DNA from: Alphaproteobacteria bacterium
GTDB lineage: Bacteria > Pseudomonadota > Alphaproteobacteria > Rhizobiales > Rhizobiaceae
Length of the DNA: 64,000 bases
Assembly (NCBI GenBank): GCA_018823835.1
Contig: JAHJHT010000002.1
Location: forward strand, 1,426,001-1,490,000
Direction of reading: 5' to 3'
Below are positions 8,142 to 17,386 of this stretch, piece after piece. The notes under the pieces are model-generated. The model was not told the DNA's origin and did not search any database. It saw nothing but the letters and a program-made list of their open reading frames with translations. The position numbers and the translations under genes are program-made. Within the stretch, counting starts at the first letter, position 1. Each line of letters starts with the position of its first letter.

Positions 8142-9817
8142 CAGTCGACGTCGGCAGCGGCATATTGCGGGTAGACCGAGCTTGCAGTTGCCTCGGAGAG
8201 CATGCCGTTTGCGACATCCAGGCGGATCTCATCAACATCTCGCTTGTCGGGCGGCCCGTAGCCTGCCCCGCCGCCCAGCTTGAAAACGACTAGGTCGCCC
8301 TTCTTCAGTTCCCTGATGTCCTTCGATCCGAGCTGAATCACTTCGCCTCCTCGGTGAATTTCGCATGCTCCGGTCGTTCCCGGGGTTCCGCCGAAAAGCG
8401 GTTGCGGAGGGAACCGGAAATGATCCGAATAGAGAGCGACCTGGGCGTCGTCCTTGAGGATACGGAAAGCCTTTACGAAGCCGGCCCCACCGCGATGGGT
8501 TCCATGACCATAGGCTTCGGGAACAAGCGCGTATTCTTCGACACGGAAGAAGCTGTAGTCCTGGTCGATGGCCTCCACAGGGGTGTTGGCACAATTTGCC
8601 ATCGGCATGTCGATGGCGTCACAGCCATTGGCGCTGACCGAGGCGCCATAGCCGCCACCATAAATCTCGAGATAGACGGAATAACCGGTGTCACCGAGCC
8701 AGGAAAGGCAGCCGGACGTTGTCGTGTCGAACCCGCAGGCAATGACCTCTTCAGGCACGGCCTGAGACAAGGCCTTCATAGTGGCATTGAAGGCGCGGTA
8801 GCAGATATTCATTCTCGCACGCACCGGTGCTGGATAATTGGGGTTCAGGATCGAGCCCTTGGGAACCTTCACGTCGACCGACCGGCTCACACCTGCGTTG
8901 AATGGGATATCCGGTGAGGTCAGAACACTTTTGACGCATGACAGCGTGGCCGACATCGTCGCTGCCAGCGGAGCATTGAGAAGGGTGCGAACCTGAGGAT
9001 CGGTGCCCTCATAATCGACCTCTATCTGGTCTCCCCGAATCGTCACTTTCGAACGGACGCGCACGGGTTCGGTGCCGATGCCATCGTCGTCGATGAAATC
9101 TTCCCCGCGATAAACGCCATCAGGCGCTGCGGCTATGCCGGCCCTGAACCGACGCTCGGCGTAGTTCTGAAATTCCGTCATGACCTCCATCACCAGGGCG
9201 GAACCATATTTGTCGCACAGTTCCCCAACACGTCGCGTGCCTACGCGATTTGCGGCGATCTGGGCGTCGCAATCGCCCATGGTCTGGAGTGGTGCACGGA
9301 CGTTGGCGCGCAGGAATTTCTCCAGAATTCCGCCGTTCCAGTCGCGGCTGTAGGAGAACTTCGTGGGCGGCAGGATAATGCCTTCGGAATGAACGTCGCG
9401 GGCGTTGGGGCTCAGGCCCGGATTGCCGCCACCAATATCGAGATGGTGCGCAACCGAGGCCGCGAAGCCGACCCGTAGGCCGTTGTGGAAGATTGGATTG
9501 AAAAAGAAAATGTCCTGCAGGTGCTGACCGCCTGAGTAGGGATCGTTGATGATGAAGAAATCGTCCTCGGTTAGCTCATCAAGATCATAGGCCGCCGCAC
9601 AGGACTGGAAGACCGAGCCGATGGTTCCAAGCTGCATCGGGATCAGTTCTGCCTGAGCAATCGTGTTGCCATCGCGGTCAAGGAGGGCTGCTGAGCCGTC
9701 CCGCGCTTCGCGCAGGATGGTAGAAAAGGCGGATCTTATCAGCTTCTCCCCCATTTCGCGGGCGGCAGCGACCAAAGCCTGGCTGATGACAGCATAGTCC
9801 GTAGGGTTCAGAGCCAT
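8141..9817 (-). CDS. Hydantoinase/oxoprolinase subunit B (HyuB)
   Basis: 558 residues, the usual length for HyuB. Landmarks: the opening DYAVISQALVAAAREMGEKLIRSAFS, then FIINDPYSGGQHLQDIFFFNPIF, SVAHHLDIGGGNPGLSPNARDVHSEG split by short insertions, and a Gly-rich C-terminal segment with HRGGAGFVKAF and VVFKLGGGAGYGPP. With HyuA it forms an ATP-dependent amidohydrolase acting on cyclic amides such as N-methylhydantoin or 5-oxoproline. It sits 3 bases after hyuA. A gamma-glutamyltransferase 4 kb away makes 5-oxoproline or gamma-glutamyl compounds the more attractive substrate, but this is inference. Confidence 0.93.
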   Translation of the reverse strand: MALNPTDYAVISQALVAAAREMGEKLIRSAFSTILREARDGSAALLDRDGNTIAQAELIPMQLGTIGSVFQSCAAAYDLDELTEDDFFIINDPYSGGQHLQDIFFFNPIFHNGLRVGFAASVAHHLDIGGGNPGLSPNARDVHSEGIILPPTKFSYSRDWNGGILEKFLRANVRAPLQTMGDCDAQIAANRVGTRRVGELCDKYGSALVMEVMTEFQNYAERRFRAGIAAAPDGVYRGEDFIDDDGIGTEPVRVRSKVTIRGDQIEVDYEGTDPQVRTLLNAPLAATMSATLSCVKSVLTSPDIPFNAGVSRSVDVKVPKGSILNPNYPAPVRARMNICYRAFNATMKALSQAVPEEVIACGFDTTTSGCLSWLGDTGYSVYLEIYGGGYGASVSANGCDAIDMPMANCANTPVEAIDQDYSFFRVEEYALVPEAYGHGTHRGGAGFVKAFRILKDDAQVALYSDHFRFPPQPLFGGTPGTTGACEIHRGGEVIQLGSKDIRELKKGDLVVFKLGGGAGYGPPDKRDVDEIRLDVANGMLSEATASSVYPQYAAADVD

Positions 9818-9820
9818 GAC

Positions 9821-11839
9821 TTAAGCCTTTTTCCGCAAGATGAGGTTGTCGTTCTCCTGCCGGACCGCGAACCATCCCGCCGGCACGAATGTCGAGGTGG
9901 AGTAGCCCTCTATCAGAGCGGGGCCGGCAATCTCGCTGCCTATTTCCAAGGACGAAGCCGTAAGAACGTCGACGTCATAGGGACCATCGCTACCCTGCAT
10001 CACGGACTTCTGGTGTGCCGGCCTGTCCGTCAATGCGCGCTCTTTCAGAAGGGGCAGACTGTCGATCTTGCGCGTCGCCTCCAACCGGAAGCCAACGATC
10101 TCGATTGCCTGGGCAGCCGAAGCACCGTGCATGTAGACGCGATGATGGGCAGCGATGAAACCGTCGATCAGGTCTTTCCGTGAGAGGGTCTTAAGCGCGC
10201 CCGCCTGGATATCGACGCTGATTTCGAACGCCTGGCCAACGAAACGCATGTCGGCGCCGAAAGTATAGCTCAGATCACCGTCAAGCTCGTAGGACTCGAA
10301 ATCGGCCTCCGCCTCGGCCACCATGGCGACGAAGGTGTCTCGCACGACATCCGGGGCAGCGTCATCGACGGCAGTGCGCCTCGTCATCGTGTAGATTTTC
10401 GCGAAATCGGATGCGATCAAACCATAGGCGGACAGCACCCCTGCATTTGGCGGCACAAGCACCTGGGCCAATCCGAGATCGTCTGCGATCTCGACTGCCA
10501 TCAGCGGGCCAGCGCCTCCGAACGGCACCAGGGAATAGTCACGTGGGTCATGCCCTTTTTCCGTCGAGACAAGCTGGATCGCGCGCACGATGTTTGCGGC
10601 AGCAAGTCGCAGCGAGGCATTGGCAGCTTGTGCAACCGTCATGCCCAGCTTCTTTGCCAGAGGCTCGAAGGCCTCGACGGACCTTTCCGGGAGGATAGCC
10701 ATCGTGCCGCCCAGAAATGCCTCAGGCCGGATCGTGCCACAGATCACATGGGCATCGGTGATAGTTGGCAGTGTCCCGCCGCGGCCGTAGCAGGCAGGAC
10801 CTGGCATGGCGCCTGAACTGCGCGGTCCGACGCGCAACATGCCACCGTCGTCGATCCAGATCAGGCTGCCGCCGCCGGCGCCGATTGTCGCAATGTCGAG
10901 AACGGGCGTGCGAACCGGCAGGCCATCCAGGATCGTATCGGGAGAAAGGCTCGGCCTGCCATCGGTCACCAGGCAGACATCCGTTGACGTGCCGCCCATA
11001 TCGAAAGTTATGATATTGCCGACCTCCGATCTCATGGCCTGCCGCGTCGCGCCGACAACGCCGGCAGCGGGACCGCTGAACAGGGCCGAGATGGCATTCC
11101 GGCGCATGCCGCCGACAGGAAGCCGCCCGCCATTCGATTGCATGACAGAAAACCGATCCTTGAACCCAAGCTTCCCAAGCTTCTTTTCAAGTCTGTTCAG
11201 GTAGGCGTCGATTACCGGCTGAACATAAGCGGCGAGAGTGGTGGTTGAGGCACGCTCGAACTCGCGAAACTCGCGGCTGACATCGGAAGAGCAGGTTATG
11301 AACACCCCCGGCAGATGCGCCTCCAGAGCTGACTGGATTGCGCGTTCATGGTCTGGATTCACATAGGAAGAGAGCAGGCATATGCCGATTGCCTCGTAAG
11401 CGCCGGCCTGCAGCGCTGGAACCAGTCGATCGACCTCCGCCTGCGTGTTGAGTGCCTCGATGATGGTCCCGTGGCCATCGACACGCTCCGAAACCTCGAA
11501 GCAGTCGCGACGCTCCACGACAGGAACCGGTCGCTGGTAGCGAAGATCGTAGATGTTGAGGCGATCATGACGTTGCAGATGCAGAATGTCGCGAAACCCT
11601 TTGGTCGTGATGAATGCGACTCGCGCCCCCTTCCGTTCAAGAAGGGCGTTTGTCGCCACCGTCGAACCGTGAACGAGATCCTCGACCTTGCTCAGGTTTA
11701 CCGAGGCGTGGTCGATTGCGTTCATCACCCCGATGTCGGGACTATGCGGGGTACTAGGCACCTTCGTTAGGACGATGTGGCCATCTTCCACAGCCACAAG
11801 ATCTGTGAAGGTCCCTCCGACTTCGACTCCGACGCGCAT
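9821..11839 (-). CDS. Hydantoinase/oxoprolinase subunit A (HyuA)
   Basis: 672 residues. The N-terminal domain starts MRVGVEVGGTFTDLVAVEDG (sugar-kinase/actin-like fold). It contains VHGSTVATNALLERKGARVAFITTKG split over about 58-84, and the Hydantoinase_A core with NIITFDMGGTSTDVCLV (about 274-290) and IGAGGGSLIWID. GGAGPLMAVEIADDLGL near residue 441 is also typical. It couples ATP hydrolysis to opening of a cyclic amide together with HyuB. First gene of the leftward operon hyuA-hyuB-oxidase-dctPQM. Its promoter lies in the 231-base AT-rich gap shared with the divergent XRE-cupin regulator. Confidence 0.93.
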   Translation of the reverse strand: MRVGVEVGGTFTDLVAVEDGHIVLTKVPSTPHSPDIGVMNAIDHASVNLSKVEDLVHGSTVATNALLERKGARVAFITTKGFRDILHLQRHDRLNIYDLRYQRPVPVVERRDCFEVSERVDGHGTIIEALNTQAEVDRLVPALQAGAYEAIGICLLSSYVNPDHERAIQSALEAHLPGVFITCSSDVSREFREFERASTTTLAAYVQPVIDAYLNRLEKKLGKLGFKDRFSVMQSNGGRLPVGGMRRNAISALFSGPAAGVVGATRQAMRSEVGNIITFDMGGTSTDVCLVTDGRPSLSPDTILDGLPVRTPVLDIATIGAGGGSLIWIDDGGMLRVGPRSSGAMPGPACYGRGGTLPTITDAHVICGTIRPEAFLGGTMAILPERSVEAFEPLAKKLGMTVAQAANASLRLAAANIVRAIQLVSTEKGHDPRDYSLVPFGGAGPLMAVEIADDLGLAQVLVPPNAGVLSAYGLIASDFAKIYTMTRRTAVDDAAPDVVRDTFVAMVAEAEADFESYELDGDLSYTFGADMRFVGQAFEISVDIQAGALKTLSRKDLIDGFIAAHHRVYMHGASAAQAIEIVGFRLEATRKIDSLPLLKERALTDRPAHQKSVMQGSDGPYDVDVLTASSLEIGSEIAGPALIEGYSTSTFVPAGWFAVRQENDNLILRKKA

Positions 11840-12070
11840 GAATCCCCGCTGGCAATAATGAAATTTTTGTCAGTCAATCTTCACTTTTCAGAACTTTCAA
11901 GCGAAAAATGCACTGTACGCGATAAAAAATGGCTGCTATCGCTCATTGTAGGTTAGGTTCGGGCGCCCTGGGCCATGCCCCTGTATACTGTGTGCAACCT
12001 TCTTTGGGGCGCGCGACCCGTCTTCGCGCAGAAGGAAGCGACAATCTGCTTGTGCAGTGGAAACCCTGTG
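11840..12070. promoter_or_regulatory. Divergent control region between hyuA and the XRE-cupin regulator
   Basis: AT-rich for this genome, with a core around 11855-11935. It must hold the leftward operon promoter and the regulator's own promoter. I could not fix -35/-10 boxes or an operator with confidence. The regulator's frame is open through about 95 bases of this region, but the helix-turn-helix domain starts right after the ATG at 12071. Confidence 0.45.
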
Positions 12071-12721
12071 ATGAATGCGAACAACCCGATTGGAATCAGG
12101 CTACGTCAAACCCGCAAAGACTTGGATCTTTCGCTTGCCGATTTGGCGAAGCGGTCGGGCGTGGCGATCGGAACGCTCAGCCAGTTGGAGCGGGGCATGG
12201 GCAGCCCGTCGTTGAGAACAATCGAACGGATCGCTCTTGCACTCGGAGTGCCGATCTATTGGCTATTCGAGGTTCAGGGCCGCGGAGATGAATCAGGGGA
12301 TCCGGTTGTCGTGAGATCGGGTCAGGGGATTGCGCTGACCGTGACCGAGGACGGCATGAACAAAACTCTGATCACGCCGCGCAGTTTCGAGCCAATGCAG
12401 TTGATGACGGTGGAGATGCAGCCGGGCTCAAAGTCCGGTCCGGGATACTTTCGGCACGAGGGGATCGACGTCGGTTACGTCCTGTCCGGCTCGCTTCATC
12501 TTGAAGTGGATGGACGCCTGTACGTGCTGTCATCGGGAGATACGTTCGCCTTTGACAGTCACCTGCCGCACCGCTTCGAGAACCGAGGCGGCTCGCGGGC
12601 CGAGGTGTTGTGGATCAACACCAAGAGCAAGCTCAGCGGTTTACCTGAACCCGAAGGCCAGAAGGCGGCGGATAGTCTGCCACTAGCTGGCGGTGAGAAG
12701 GCGGAGAGCCGGCCTCAGTGA
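12071..12721 (+). CDS. XRE-family regulator with C-terminal cupin domain
   Basis: 216 residues from the ATG at 12071. The helix-turn-helix (about 8-62) contains IRLRQTRKDLDLSLADLAKR and GTLSQLERGMGSPSLRTI. The cupin domain (about 110-185) contains RHEGIDVGYVLSGSLHLEVD and GDTFAFDSHLPHRFEN. This architecture is that of PuuR and similar small-molecule repressors or activators of amine and amino-acid catabolism. It is divergent from the hyuA operon, so it is the obvious candidate regulator. Its last codons overlap the GTG of the following transporter (GTGA). The inducer is unknown. Confidence 0.9.
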   Translation: MNANNPIGIRLRQTRKDLDLSLADLAKRSGVAIGTLSQLERGMGSPSLRTIERIALALGVPIYWLFEVQGRGDESGDPVVVRSGQGIALTVTEDGMNKTLITPRSFEPMQLMTVEMQPGSKSGPGYFRHEGIDVGYVLSGSLHLEVDGRLYVLSSGDTFAFDSHLPHRFENRGGSRAEVLWINTKSKLSGLPEPEGQKAADSLPLAGGEKAESRPQ

Positions 12722-13653
12722 TCCGCAGGCCTCTGAATGTTACCGGGGTCCTCACCATGCTTGCCCTATGTACGATCTGGGGCTTTCAGCAAGTTGCGAT
12801 GAAGGCCATGGCCGTTTCGGCGGACCCGCTGCTGCAGGTTGCCATACGATCGTCTGGGGCGGCGATCCTTGTGTGGACCTACAGCCGCCTTTGGCGTCGC
12901 GACCAGTGGGTCAACGGGTTGGCTTGGCGAGAGGGTCTCGTCGTCGGTGCCCTGTTTGGAATCGAGTATCTGTTCGTCGGCATTGGCCTGCGTCACACGG
13001 GGTCGGGGCTGATGTCGGTGTTGCTCTACACGGCGCCGGTTTTCGCTGCCATCGGTTTGCATCTGGCGTTGCGCGAGGAACGGCTTGCCTGGTCCCAATG
13101 GGTGGGGTGTATCGCAAGCTTCGTGGGCGTCTCGATCATTTTTCTCTTCCCGTCCGATGCTGGCCACGAACCGGTTTTTTCACGCGACCTTGCGCTTTTG
13201 GGGGCGCTGTGCGGGCTCCTCGCCGGACTGTGCTGGGGCCTGACGACGGTCGCGGTACGGGTATCCCGGCTGTCTGAGGCGCCCTTTTCGCAAACGCTGT
13301 TCTACCAGTTGCTAGGCGGTGGCATCTTCGCGTGGCCGGTTGTGATTTTCTTCGACTATGGGTCCTGGCAGCCCTCCGTCACCCTCGTGGCGTTGACATT
13401 TTATCAAACGGCTATCGTCTGTTTTGCCAGCTATCTCGTATGGTTCTGGCTGTTGCAGCGCTATCTCGCCTCGCGGTTGGGCGTGATATCGCTGCTGACG
13501 CCGGTGATTGCCGTCCTTCTCGGCGCATTACTGCTCGGGGAAGAAATCACCATACAGTTTATGGCGAGTACCGTGCTGATCGTTGCTGGCATCGCGACCA
13601 TGATGTTGAGCGATGTTCGAAGCAGGCGCACGAAGATCGCATCGCCCAACTGA
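12718..13653 (+). CDS. EamA/DMT-family inner-membrane transporter
   Basis: 311 residues with ten hydrophobic segments arranged as two EamA repeats (about 1-145 and 155-300). Family signatures include ALCTIWGFQQVAMK in the first repeat and YLVWFWLLQRYLASRLGVISLLTPVIAVLLG (split here) in the second. Probably exports a metabolite, as for RhtA/YdcZ-like DMT carriers. The GTG start overlaps the regulator's stop by four bases, so the two form one transcription unit. The substrate is unknown; an overflow product of the adjacent catabolic operon is plausible. Confidence 0.9.
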   Translation: MIRRPLNVTGVLTMLALCTIWGFQQVAMKAMAVSADPLLQVAIRSSGAAILVWTYSRLWRRDQWVNGLAWREGLVVGALFGIEYLFVGIGLRHTGSGLMSVLLYTAPVFAAIGLHLALREERLAWSQWVGCIASFVGVSIIFLFPSDAGHEPVFSRDLALLGALCGLLAGLCWGLTTVAVRVSRLSEAPFSQTLFYQLLGGGIFAWPVVIFFDYGSWQPSVTLVALTFYQTAIVCFASYLVWFWLLQRYLASRLGVISLLTPVIAVLLGALLLGEEITIQFMASTVLIVAGIATMMLSDVRSRRTKIASPN

Positions 13654-13689
13654 GATGGATTGGGTCCACCAGAGTGGCATTGTTATGCT

Positions 13690-15468
13690 TCAAATCGCGA
13701 GGGAGTAGCCTTTGGTGAACGGGTCCGTGGCGCCGCTCAACTTCCCATCCGACCCGCGAGCGACGACCACTGGTCGCGCCATCTCGTAGTCGAACGGCAT
13801 GAATTGTTCTGCCACCGCTTTCCAGGGCATACGCTCAGCGTCCCAGGTCGATGCAAGCGAGCTCAAGCGCTCTGAAACGAGGACCTGTGTCCCGCTAGCG
13901 TCGATGCGCGGAGCGGCAACCGCTTCTTCCGCCGACATGTGGCGTTCGACCAGGTTCAGCGCGACTTGAACGACTGCGTTGATGATCCGCCGACCGCCCG
14001 GCGCGCCCACGGCTGCTACCGCTTGGCCGTTGGAGGTGAGGAGCATCGGTGCCATGTTCGCAAGAGGACGCTTGCCGCCGGCGATGCTGTTGGCTGCGCC
14101 AACGCGGGCGTTAAACCATCCCATCGCGCCGTCGAAAAGCAGTCCCGTCCGCTCGCAAACGACCTTGTTGCCGAAATGGTTAGCGGCCGTGTGGGTCATC
14201 GATACGGCCATGCCGCTTCCGTCGATGACCGAAAGATGCGTCGTCCCGGACGTTGGCGCCGTGGATCCCGCCGGGTTCCACTCCGTCTTCGCCGATTGGG
14301 CCTCCTGGAACGCCCAGGGGTCGTGGGCGGCGTGGGAAGCGAACTTTTCCCAGGGCAGCGGCTCCCCGGGCCGGCTGCGAGGCGCAGGCTTGCCCTCTTT
14401 GATCAGCCTTGCCGTCATCAAGGCGTAATCGTCCGAAAGCAGTCCGGCTTCCGGGACTGCGACGAACTCGGGGTCGGCCAGCCAGTGGTAGCGATCCGCA
14501 AAAGCATGCCAGCCCGCCTCGGCATAAGCCCTCAGGCGCTCGGTCGTGTCGTCGACCGGCGCCTCATGGGGATAGATGGCTGACCATGTCTTGAGTATCT
14601 GGTGCTGTGTTATGGTTCCCGATGGCGCCGTCGGCCCCCAAACGTCGACGCCGCGCAATGTCATGTGGCGCGCCTGCTTGAAGATGGTGCGCCCGTCGCG
14701 CAGATCGCTGCGGCTGATGATGCCGCCGAGATCCTGGACCGTTTCGCAGAGCTGATCGCCGATCTCACCGTTACGGAATGCCGCTGCGCCTTCGGTGGCC
14801 AGATGCTCCAGGGTGCGTCCGAGTGCATGCTGCACAATGCGTGTCGGTGAGCCGAGGGTCGCTTCCCCCAGATGCGCTGCCGGCGCCGGATCTCCGTCGG
14901 CGAGGAAGGTCTCCCTTGCCCCCGGATCGCGGCGCAGTTGGGCAAGATTGGCGACAACTTCCAGCGTGTAGTAGGAGTCGGCGGCAAAGCCCTCAAAGGC
15001 AAGCTTGATCGCCGGAGCGAGGATCGTTGCGATCGGTAGCGTACCGAACCTGCCATGTGCATCGAGAAGCCCGGTCATGGTCGCGGGAACGCCGGCCGCC
15101 CTGATCCCCTGAAGGTTTTCGTCGCCGACGACCGTGGAGATGCCTAGGCCGCGGTCGAGCTTGCGGCTTTCGTCGATCTCGTAAAGGTTGGCGGTCGCCG
15201 CGGCGGGTGCCCTGGGAGCGAACTCGATCGAATGGACGGACCGCTCTCCAGGAACATGGACCAGCATGAAGCCTGAACCGGCAAGCGTCGTTTCCATCGG
15301 CTCGATGACACCGGCGACAAATCCGGCTGCAACGGCCGCATCCACTGCATTGCCGCCCTGTTCGAGCATCGTCATGGCTGCCTGGGCCGATTCCAGCCGA
15401 CCCGCCGAAACAGTGCCTCTGCGTCCTGAGGCGCCAGCCTTGCCTACGATTTGCTTCGACTGCTGCAA
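13690..15468 (-). CDS. Gamma-glutamyltransferase family protein, apparently cytoplasmic
   Basis: 592 residues, N-terminal nucleophile hydrolase. An early SAGRLESAQAAMTMLEQGGN and NAVDAAVAAGFVAGVIEP mark the large subunit. The self-cleavage and catalytic Thr is at about residue 409 in SGTTHLSVID, followed by MTHTAANHFGNKV. Near the C-terminus GAPGGRRIINAVVQV is typical. E. coli Ggt has a signal peptide, but the N-terminus here (MQQSKQIVGKAGASGRRG) is hydrophilic, suggesting a cytoplasmic enzyme. It may hydrolyse gamma-glutamyl bonds upstream of the oxoprolinase-like HyuAB and the PuuB-like oxidase. Convergent with the EamA gene. Confidence 0.9.
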   Translation of the reverse strand: MQQSKQIVGKAGASGRRGTVSAGRLESAQAAMTMLEQGGNAVDAAVAAGFVAGVIEPMETTLAGSGFMLVHVPGERSVHSIEFAPRAPAAATANLYEIDESRKLDRGLGISTVVGDENLQGIRAAGVPATMTGLLDAHGRFGTLPIATILAPAIKLAFEGFAADSYYTLEVVANLAQLRRDPGARETFLADGDPAPAAHLGEATLGSPTRIVQHALGRTLEHLATEGAAAFRNGEIGDQLCETVQDLGGIISRSDLRDGRTIFKQARHMTLRGVDVWGPTAPSGTITQHQILKTWSAIYPHEAPVDDTTERLRAYAEAGWHAFADRYHWLADPEFVAVPEAGLLSDDYALMTARLIKEGKPAPRSRPGEPLPWEKFASHAAHDPWAFQEAQSAKTEWNPAGSTAPTSGTTHLSVIDGSGMAVSMTHTAANHFGNKVVCERTGLLFDGAMGWFNARVGAANSIAGGKRPLANMAPMLLTSNGQAVAAVGAPGGRRIINAVVQVALNLVERHMSAEEAVAAPRIDASGTQVLVSERLSSLASTWDAERMPWKAVAEQFMPFDYEMARPVVVARGSDGKLSGATDPFTKGYSLAI

Positions 15469-16007
15469 GATGCTCTCCTTTACGATCTGCTCAGTGCCAA
15501 CTCTTCTGTTCGAAGACGGGCCGCTGCCCCTGTTGGGGATGAATGATCAAGTTGCGAACTCACGATAGTGACATCTGCCCCTTGGGAGATTGTCATCGAG
15601 AATCCAGCCTTCCCCGGAACCTCGAAGGTGTGTTGCACCGAACTGCCATTAGGTTTCCAGTCCGCGTCGGCACTAGCCGAAGCTCTGTCATGAGCACCAG
15701 TAGCAGTAGGCTGGCCAACACGCGGCCTAGCGGCAGCTAACACCTTTCTCATTCCATAAGAAGTCAGTCTGCATGTGGCCCCGTTCCGGTCTTTCAGCTT
15801 CGCGACCCCTATACGGTCGTTTGTCGGCTCTTGATCTGGTCCCGAAAGCAGCCGTTCGTTGCAGGGCCAGCGAAGGTGTTTTTAGCGCGACAGCGGACCT
15901 TCGCCGTGGGAGGCACTGAGGTCGGCTAAGCGGACGAAGCTGCCGTTCGCCCGGTGTCGGCTTTGGGTAGAGATTGCGGCGAAGACCAAGCCGTTGGTAA
16001 CTGCAAT
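15469..16007. other. 539-base region without a convincing gene
   Basis: It contains a 90-codon open frame on the minus strand (15480-15752) with no recognisable motif, and no clear RNA gene, terminator or promoter. The right part (about 15780-16000) looks like degraded coding DNA but cannot be assigned. Confidence 0.4.
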
Positions 16008-16433
16008 CTAGTCTACAAGGCCTAACTGCCGCGCAATGGTCGCACTATCGTAATAGTCGCGCCCCTCGACTACCATCCCGTCTTTCACCCGCATTACCGA
16101 GCAATATCGAACTTCAGCTCGTTTACCGGTCGGCGCGAAATCCCCAAGGCTTGAGCGAAGGGTCCCGGTATGGGTGCCCGTGTTTCGAAACTCGACCGTG
16201 GCCCATTCGCCGCATTGACTGACGATGACATTCTCGACCTTGCAAAGCCCGTCCGGAAAAGCCTCGCGCCAACGGTAGTAATCCGCCCGGTATGCATCTT
16301 TTCCGGATAGCTTCTCACCACGCGCGATATCCTCGAAGTCGCAATCCACTGCAATGACTTCTGCGCCTCGGTCCGGGTCGCGCATATCCCAGGACTCATG
16401 GAACTGCCGGACCGTCTTTTCTGTAGGATGCAT
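16008..16433 (-). CDS. SnoaL-like / ester-cyclase family protein
   Basis: 141 residues with the NTF2-like SnoaL pattern: VRQFHESWDMRDPDRG at the N-terminus, then YRADYYRWREAFPDG, VENVIVSQCGEWATVEFRNTGTHTG (split over about 65-90), and a closing VRYCSVMRVKDGMVVEGRDYYDS. Such proteins range from polyketide cyclases to uncharacterised ligand-binding proteins, so no reaction can be assigned. It is a single gene in a gene-poor stretch next to the recombinase genes. Confidence 0.8.
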   Translation of the reverse strand: MHPTEKTVRQFHESWDMRDPDRGAEVIAVDCDFEDIARGEKLSGKDAYRADYYRWREAFPDGLCKVENVIVSQCGEWATVEFRNTGTHTGTLRSSLGDFAPTGKRAEVRYCSVMRVKDGMVVEGRDYYDSATIARQLGLVD

Positions 16434-16821
16434 TGTCTGGGTCCCCTCTAGGTTGCGCAGGGTTGCAATTCCCTGAGCTATTGACTGACCATGATAGACA
16501 AAGCGCGTTCAGGCAATTTCAAACAGATTCGGACAGTTTCTCGCCCCAAGGAACCCGACGTCGGCGGCGCAACAACAGATGGCCTCTTTGGGCTCGTAAC
16601 TGCCATTCGCAATCATCGACATGAAGGTCGGCTTTGGGGCGGAATCGCGAGCGCATCCAGGATCGACTAATGTCTGCTAAGTCCAGCCGGAGCACGCAAC
16701 CCGACTGTCTCCTTTCGGCCCCATAGCTGCCGCACCGCTGCGCTCCGGGAAATTTCACTCAGGCAAAATTTGCCCGGATCCCGAAGCGGGAAATTCATAG
16801 CGACGTCTTCGTCTGGATGCT
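16434..16821. other. 388-base region, no gene seen
   Basis: Only short open frames without motifs on either strand. No terminator, RNA or repeat was recognised. Confidence 0.4.
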
Positions 16822-17076
16822 TCAGTCGCCAGCCAAGATGCCAACTTCGAGCGCAGCAACGACAAACGCGCGCCTCGCGAAGGGAGTATGCGCACTGCCT
16901 CGGATCGCTCCCAAGCATGCAACCATGGCTTCCTTGCGCTTGGCTGTCTCGCGGGGAAACTCCCTAAGAAGAATCCTAGCCGCAGCGCTGACATCGACGA
17001 CTATCCGGTCGTTCCCGCCTGATCGAATTATGACCGGCCGCGCGAAGCGTTTCGACTTATCAATCAGCCCACTCAT
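16822..17076 (-). CDS. DUF982 domain protein
   Basis: 84 residues from the ATG at 17076 (MSGLIDKSKRFARPVIIR). It matches the small rhizobial DUF982 family: a short beta-rich start (RPVIIRSGGNDRIVVDVSAAARILL) split around residues 13-37, the middle KRKEAMVACLGAIRG, and a C-terminal helix ARRAFVVAALEVGIL. The open frame continues upstream for 26 codons but is not family-like there. DUF982 proteins are common on rhizobial plasmids and islands; their function is unknown. Confidence 0.75.
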   Translation of the reverse strand: MSGLIDKSKRFARPVIIRSGGNDRIVVDVSAAARILLREFPRETAKRKEAMVACLGAIRGSAHTPFARRAFVVAALEVGILAGD

Positions 17077-17386
17077 GATGCTTCCCCAAGCATCGCAAAC
17101 TGAGCATGGAAACGGGGACCCAACAAGCAGTCCTCCATCCATGACTGTGGACAATTCTGAAACGAAATCTCACCGGAAGATGTCGGGAGGAGTGCGCAGC
17201 TCTGCTCGATGCCAAGGCTGGTACCGAAGCCAAGAGCAGTCCGGGGTGAGCCAGATCCGCGGACCTTCGGGTCCCGGATCAAGCGATTGCTGGTTGCACT
17301 CCTGCGACTGCGATCTCTGTAACTGCGCACGATGGATCGGTTGCCACACTTATCCAGCGAACGAGAATGCGGCCGTCTCGCCTTTA
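17077..17386. other. 310-base region, no gene seen
   Basis: Lies between the DUF982 gene and the 3' end of the large recombinase. No motif-bearing frame, RNA gene or clear terminator was found. Confidence 0.4.

Noticed and set aside
11900-11914. The 15-mer AGCGAAAAATGCACT occurs here and at 24773-24787, before copy 2 of the hydrolase
   Set aside because: A shared 15-mer is close to chance expectation in 64 kb, the flanks differ, and the sites have different relations to genes.
12704-12712. A GGCGGAGAG sequence resembling the att core
   Set aside because: Only nine bases match and they lie inside the 3' end of the regulator gene; no second att site was found left of 17 kb.
15480-15752. A 90-codon minus-strand frame upstream of the gamma-glutamyltransferase
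   Set aside because: No recognisable motif or ribosome-binding evidence; kept only as part of the unassigned region.
16434-16821. A possible degenerate EcfG site (GGAAC near 16550)
   Set aside because: No CGTT at 16 or 17 bases downstream and no gene to drive.
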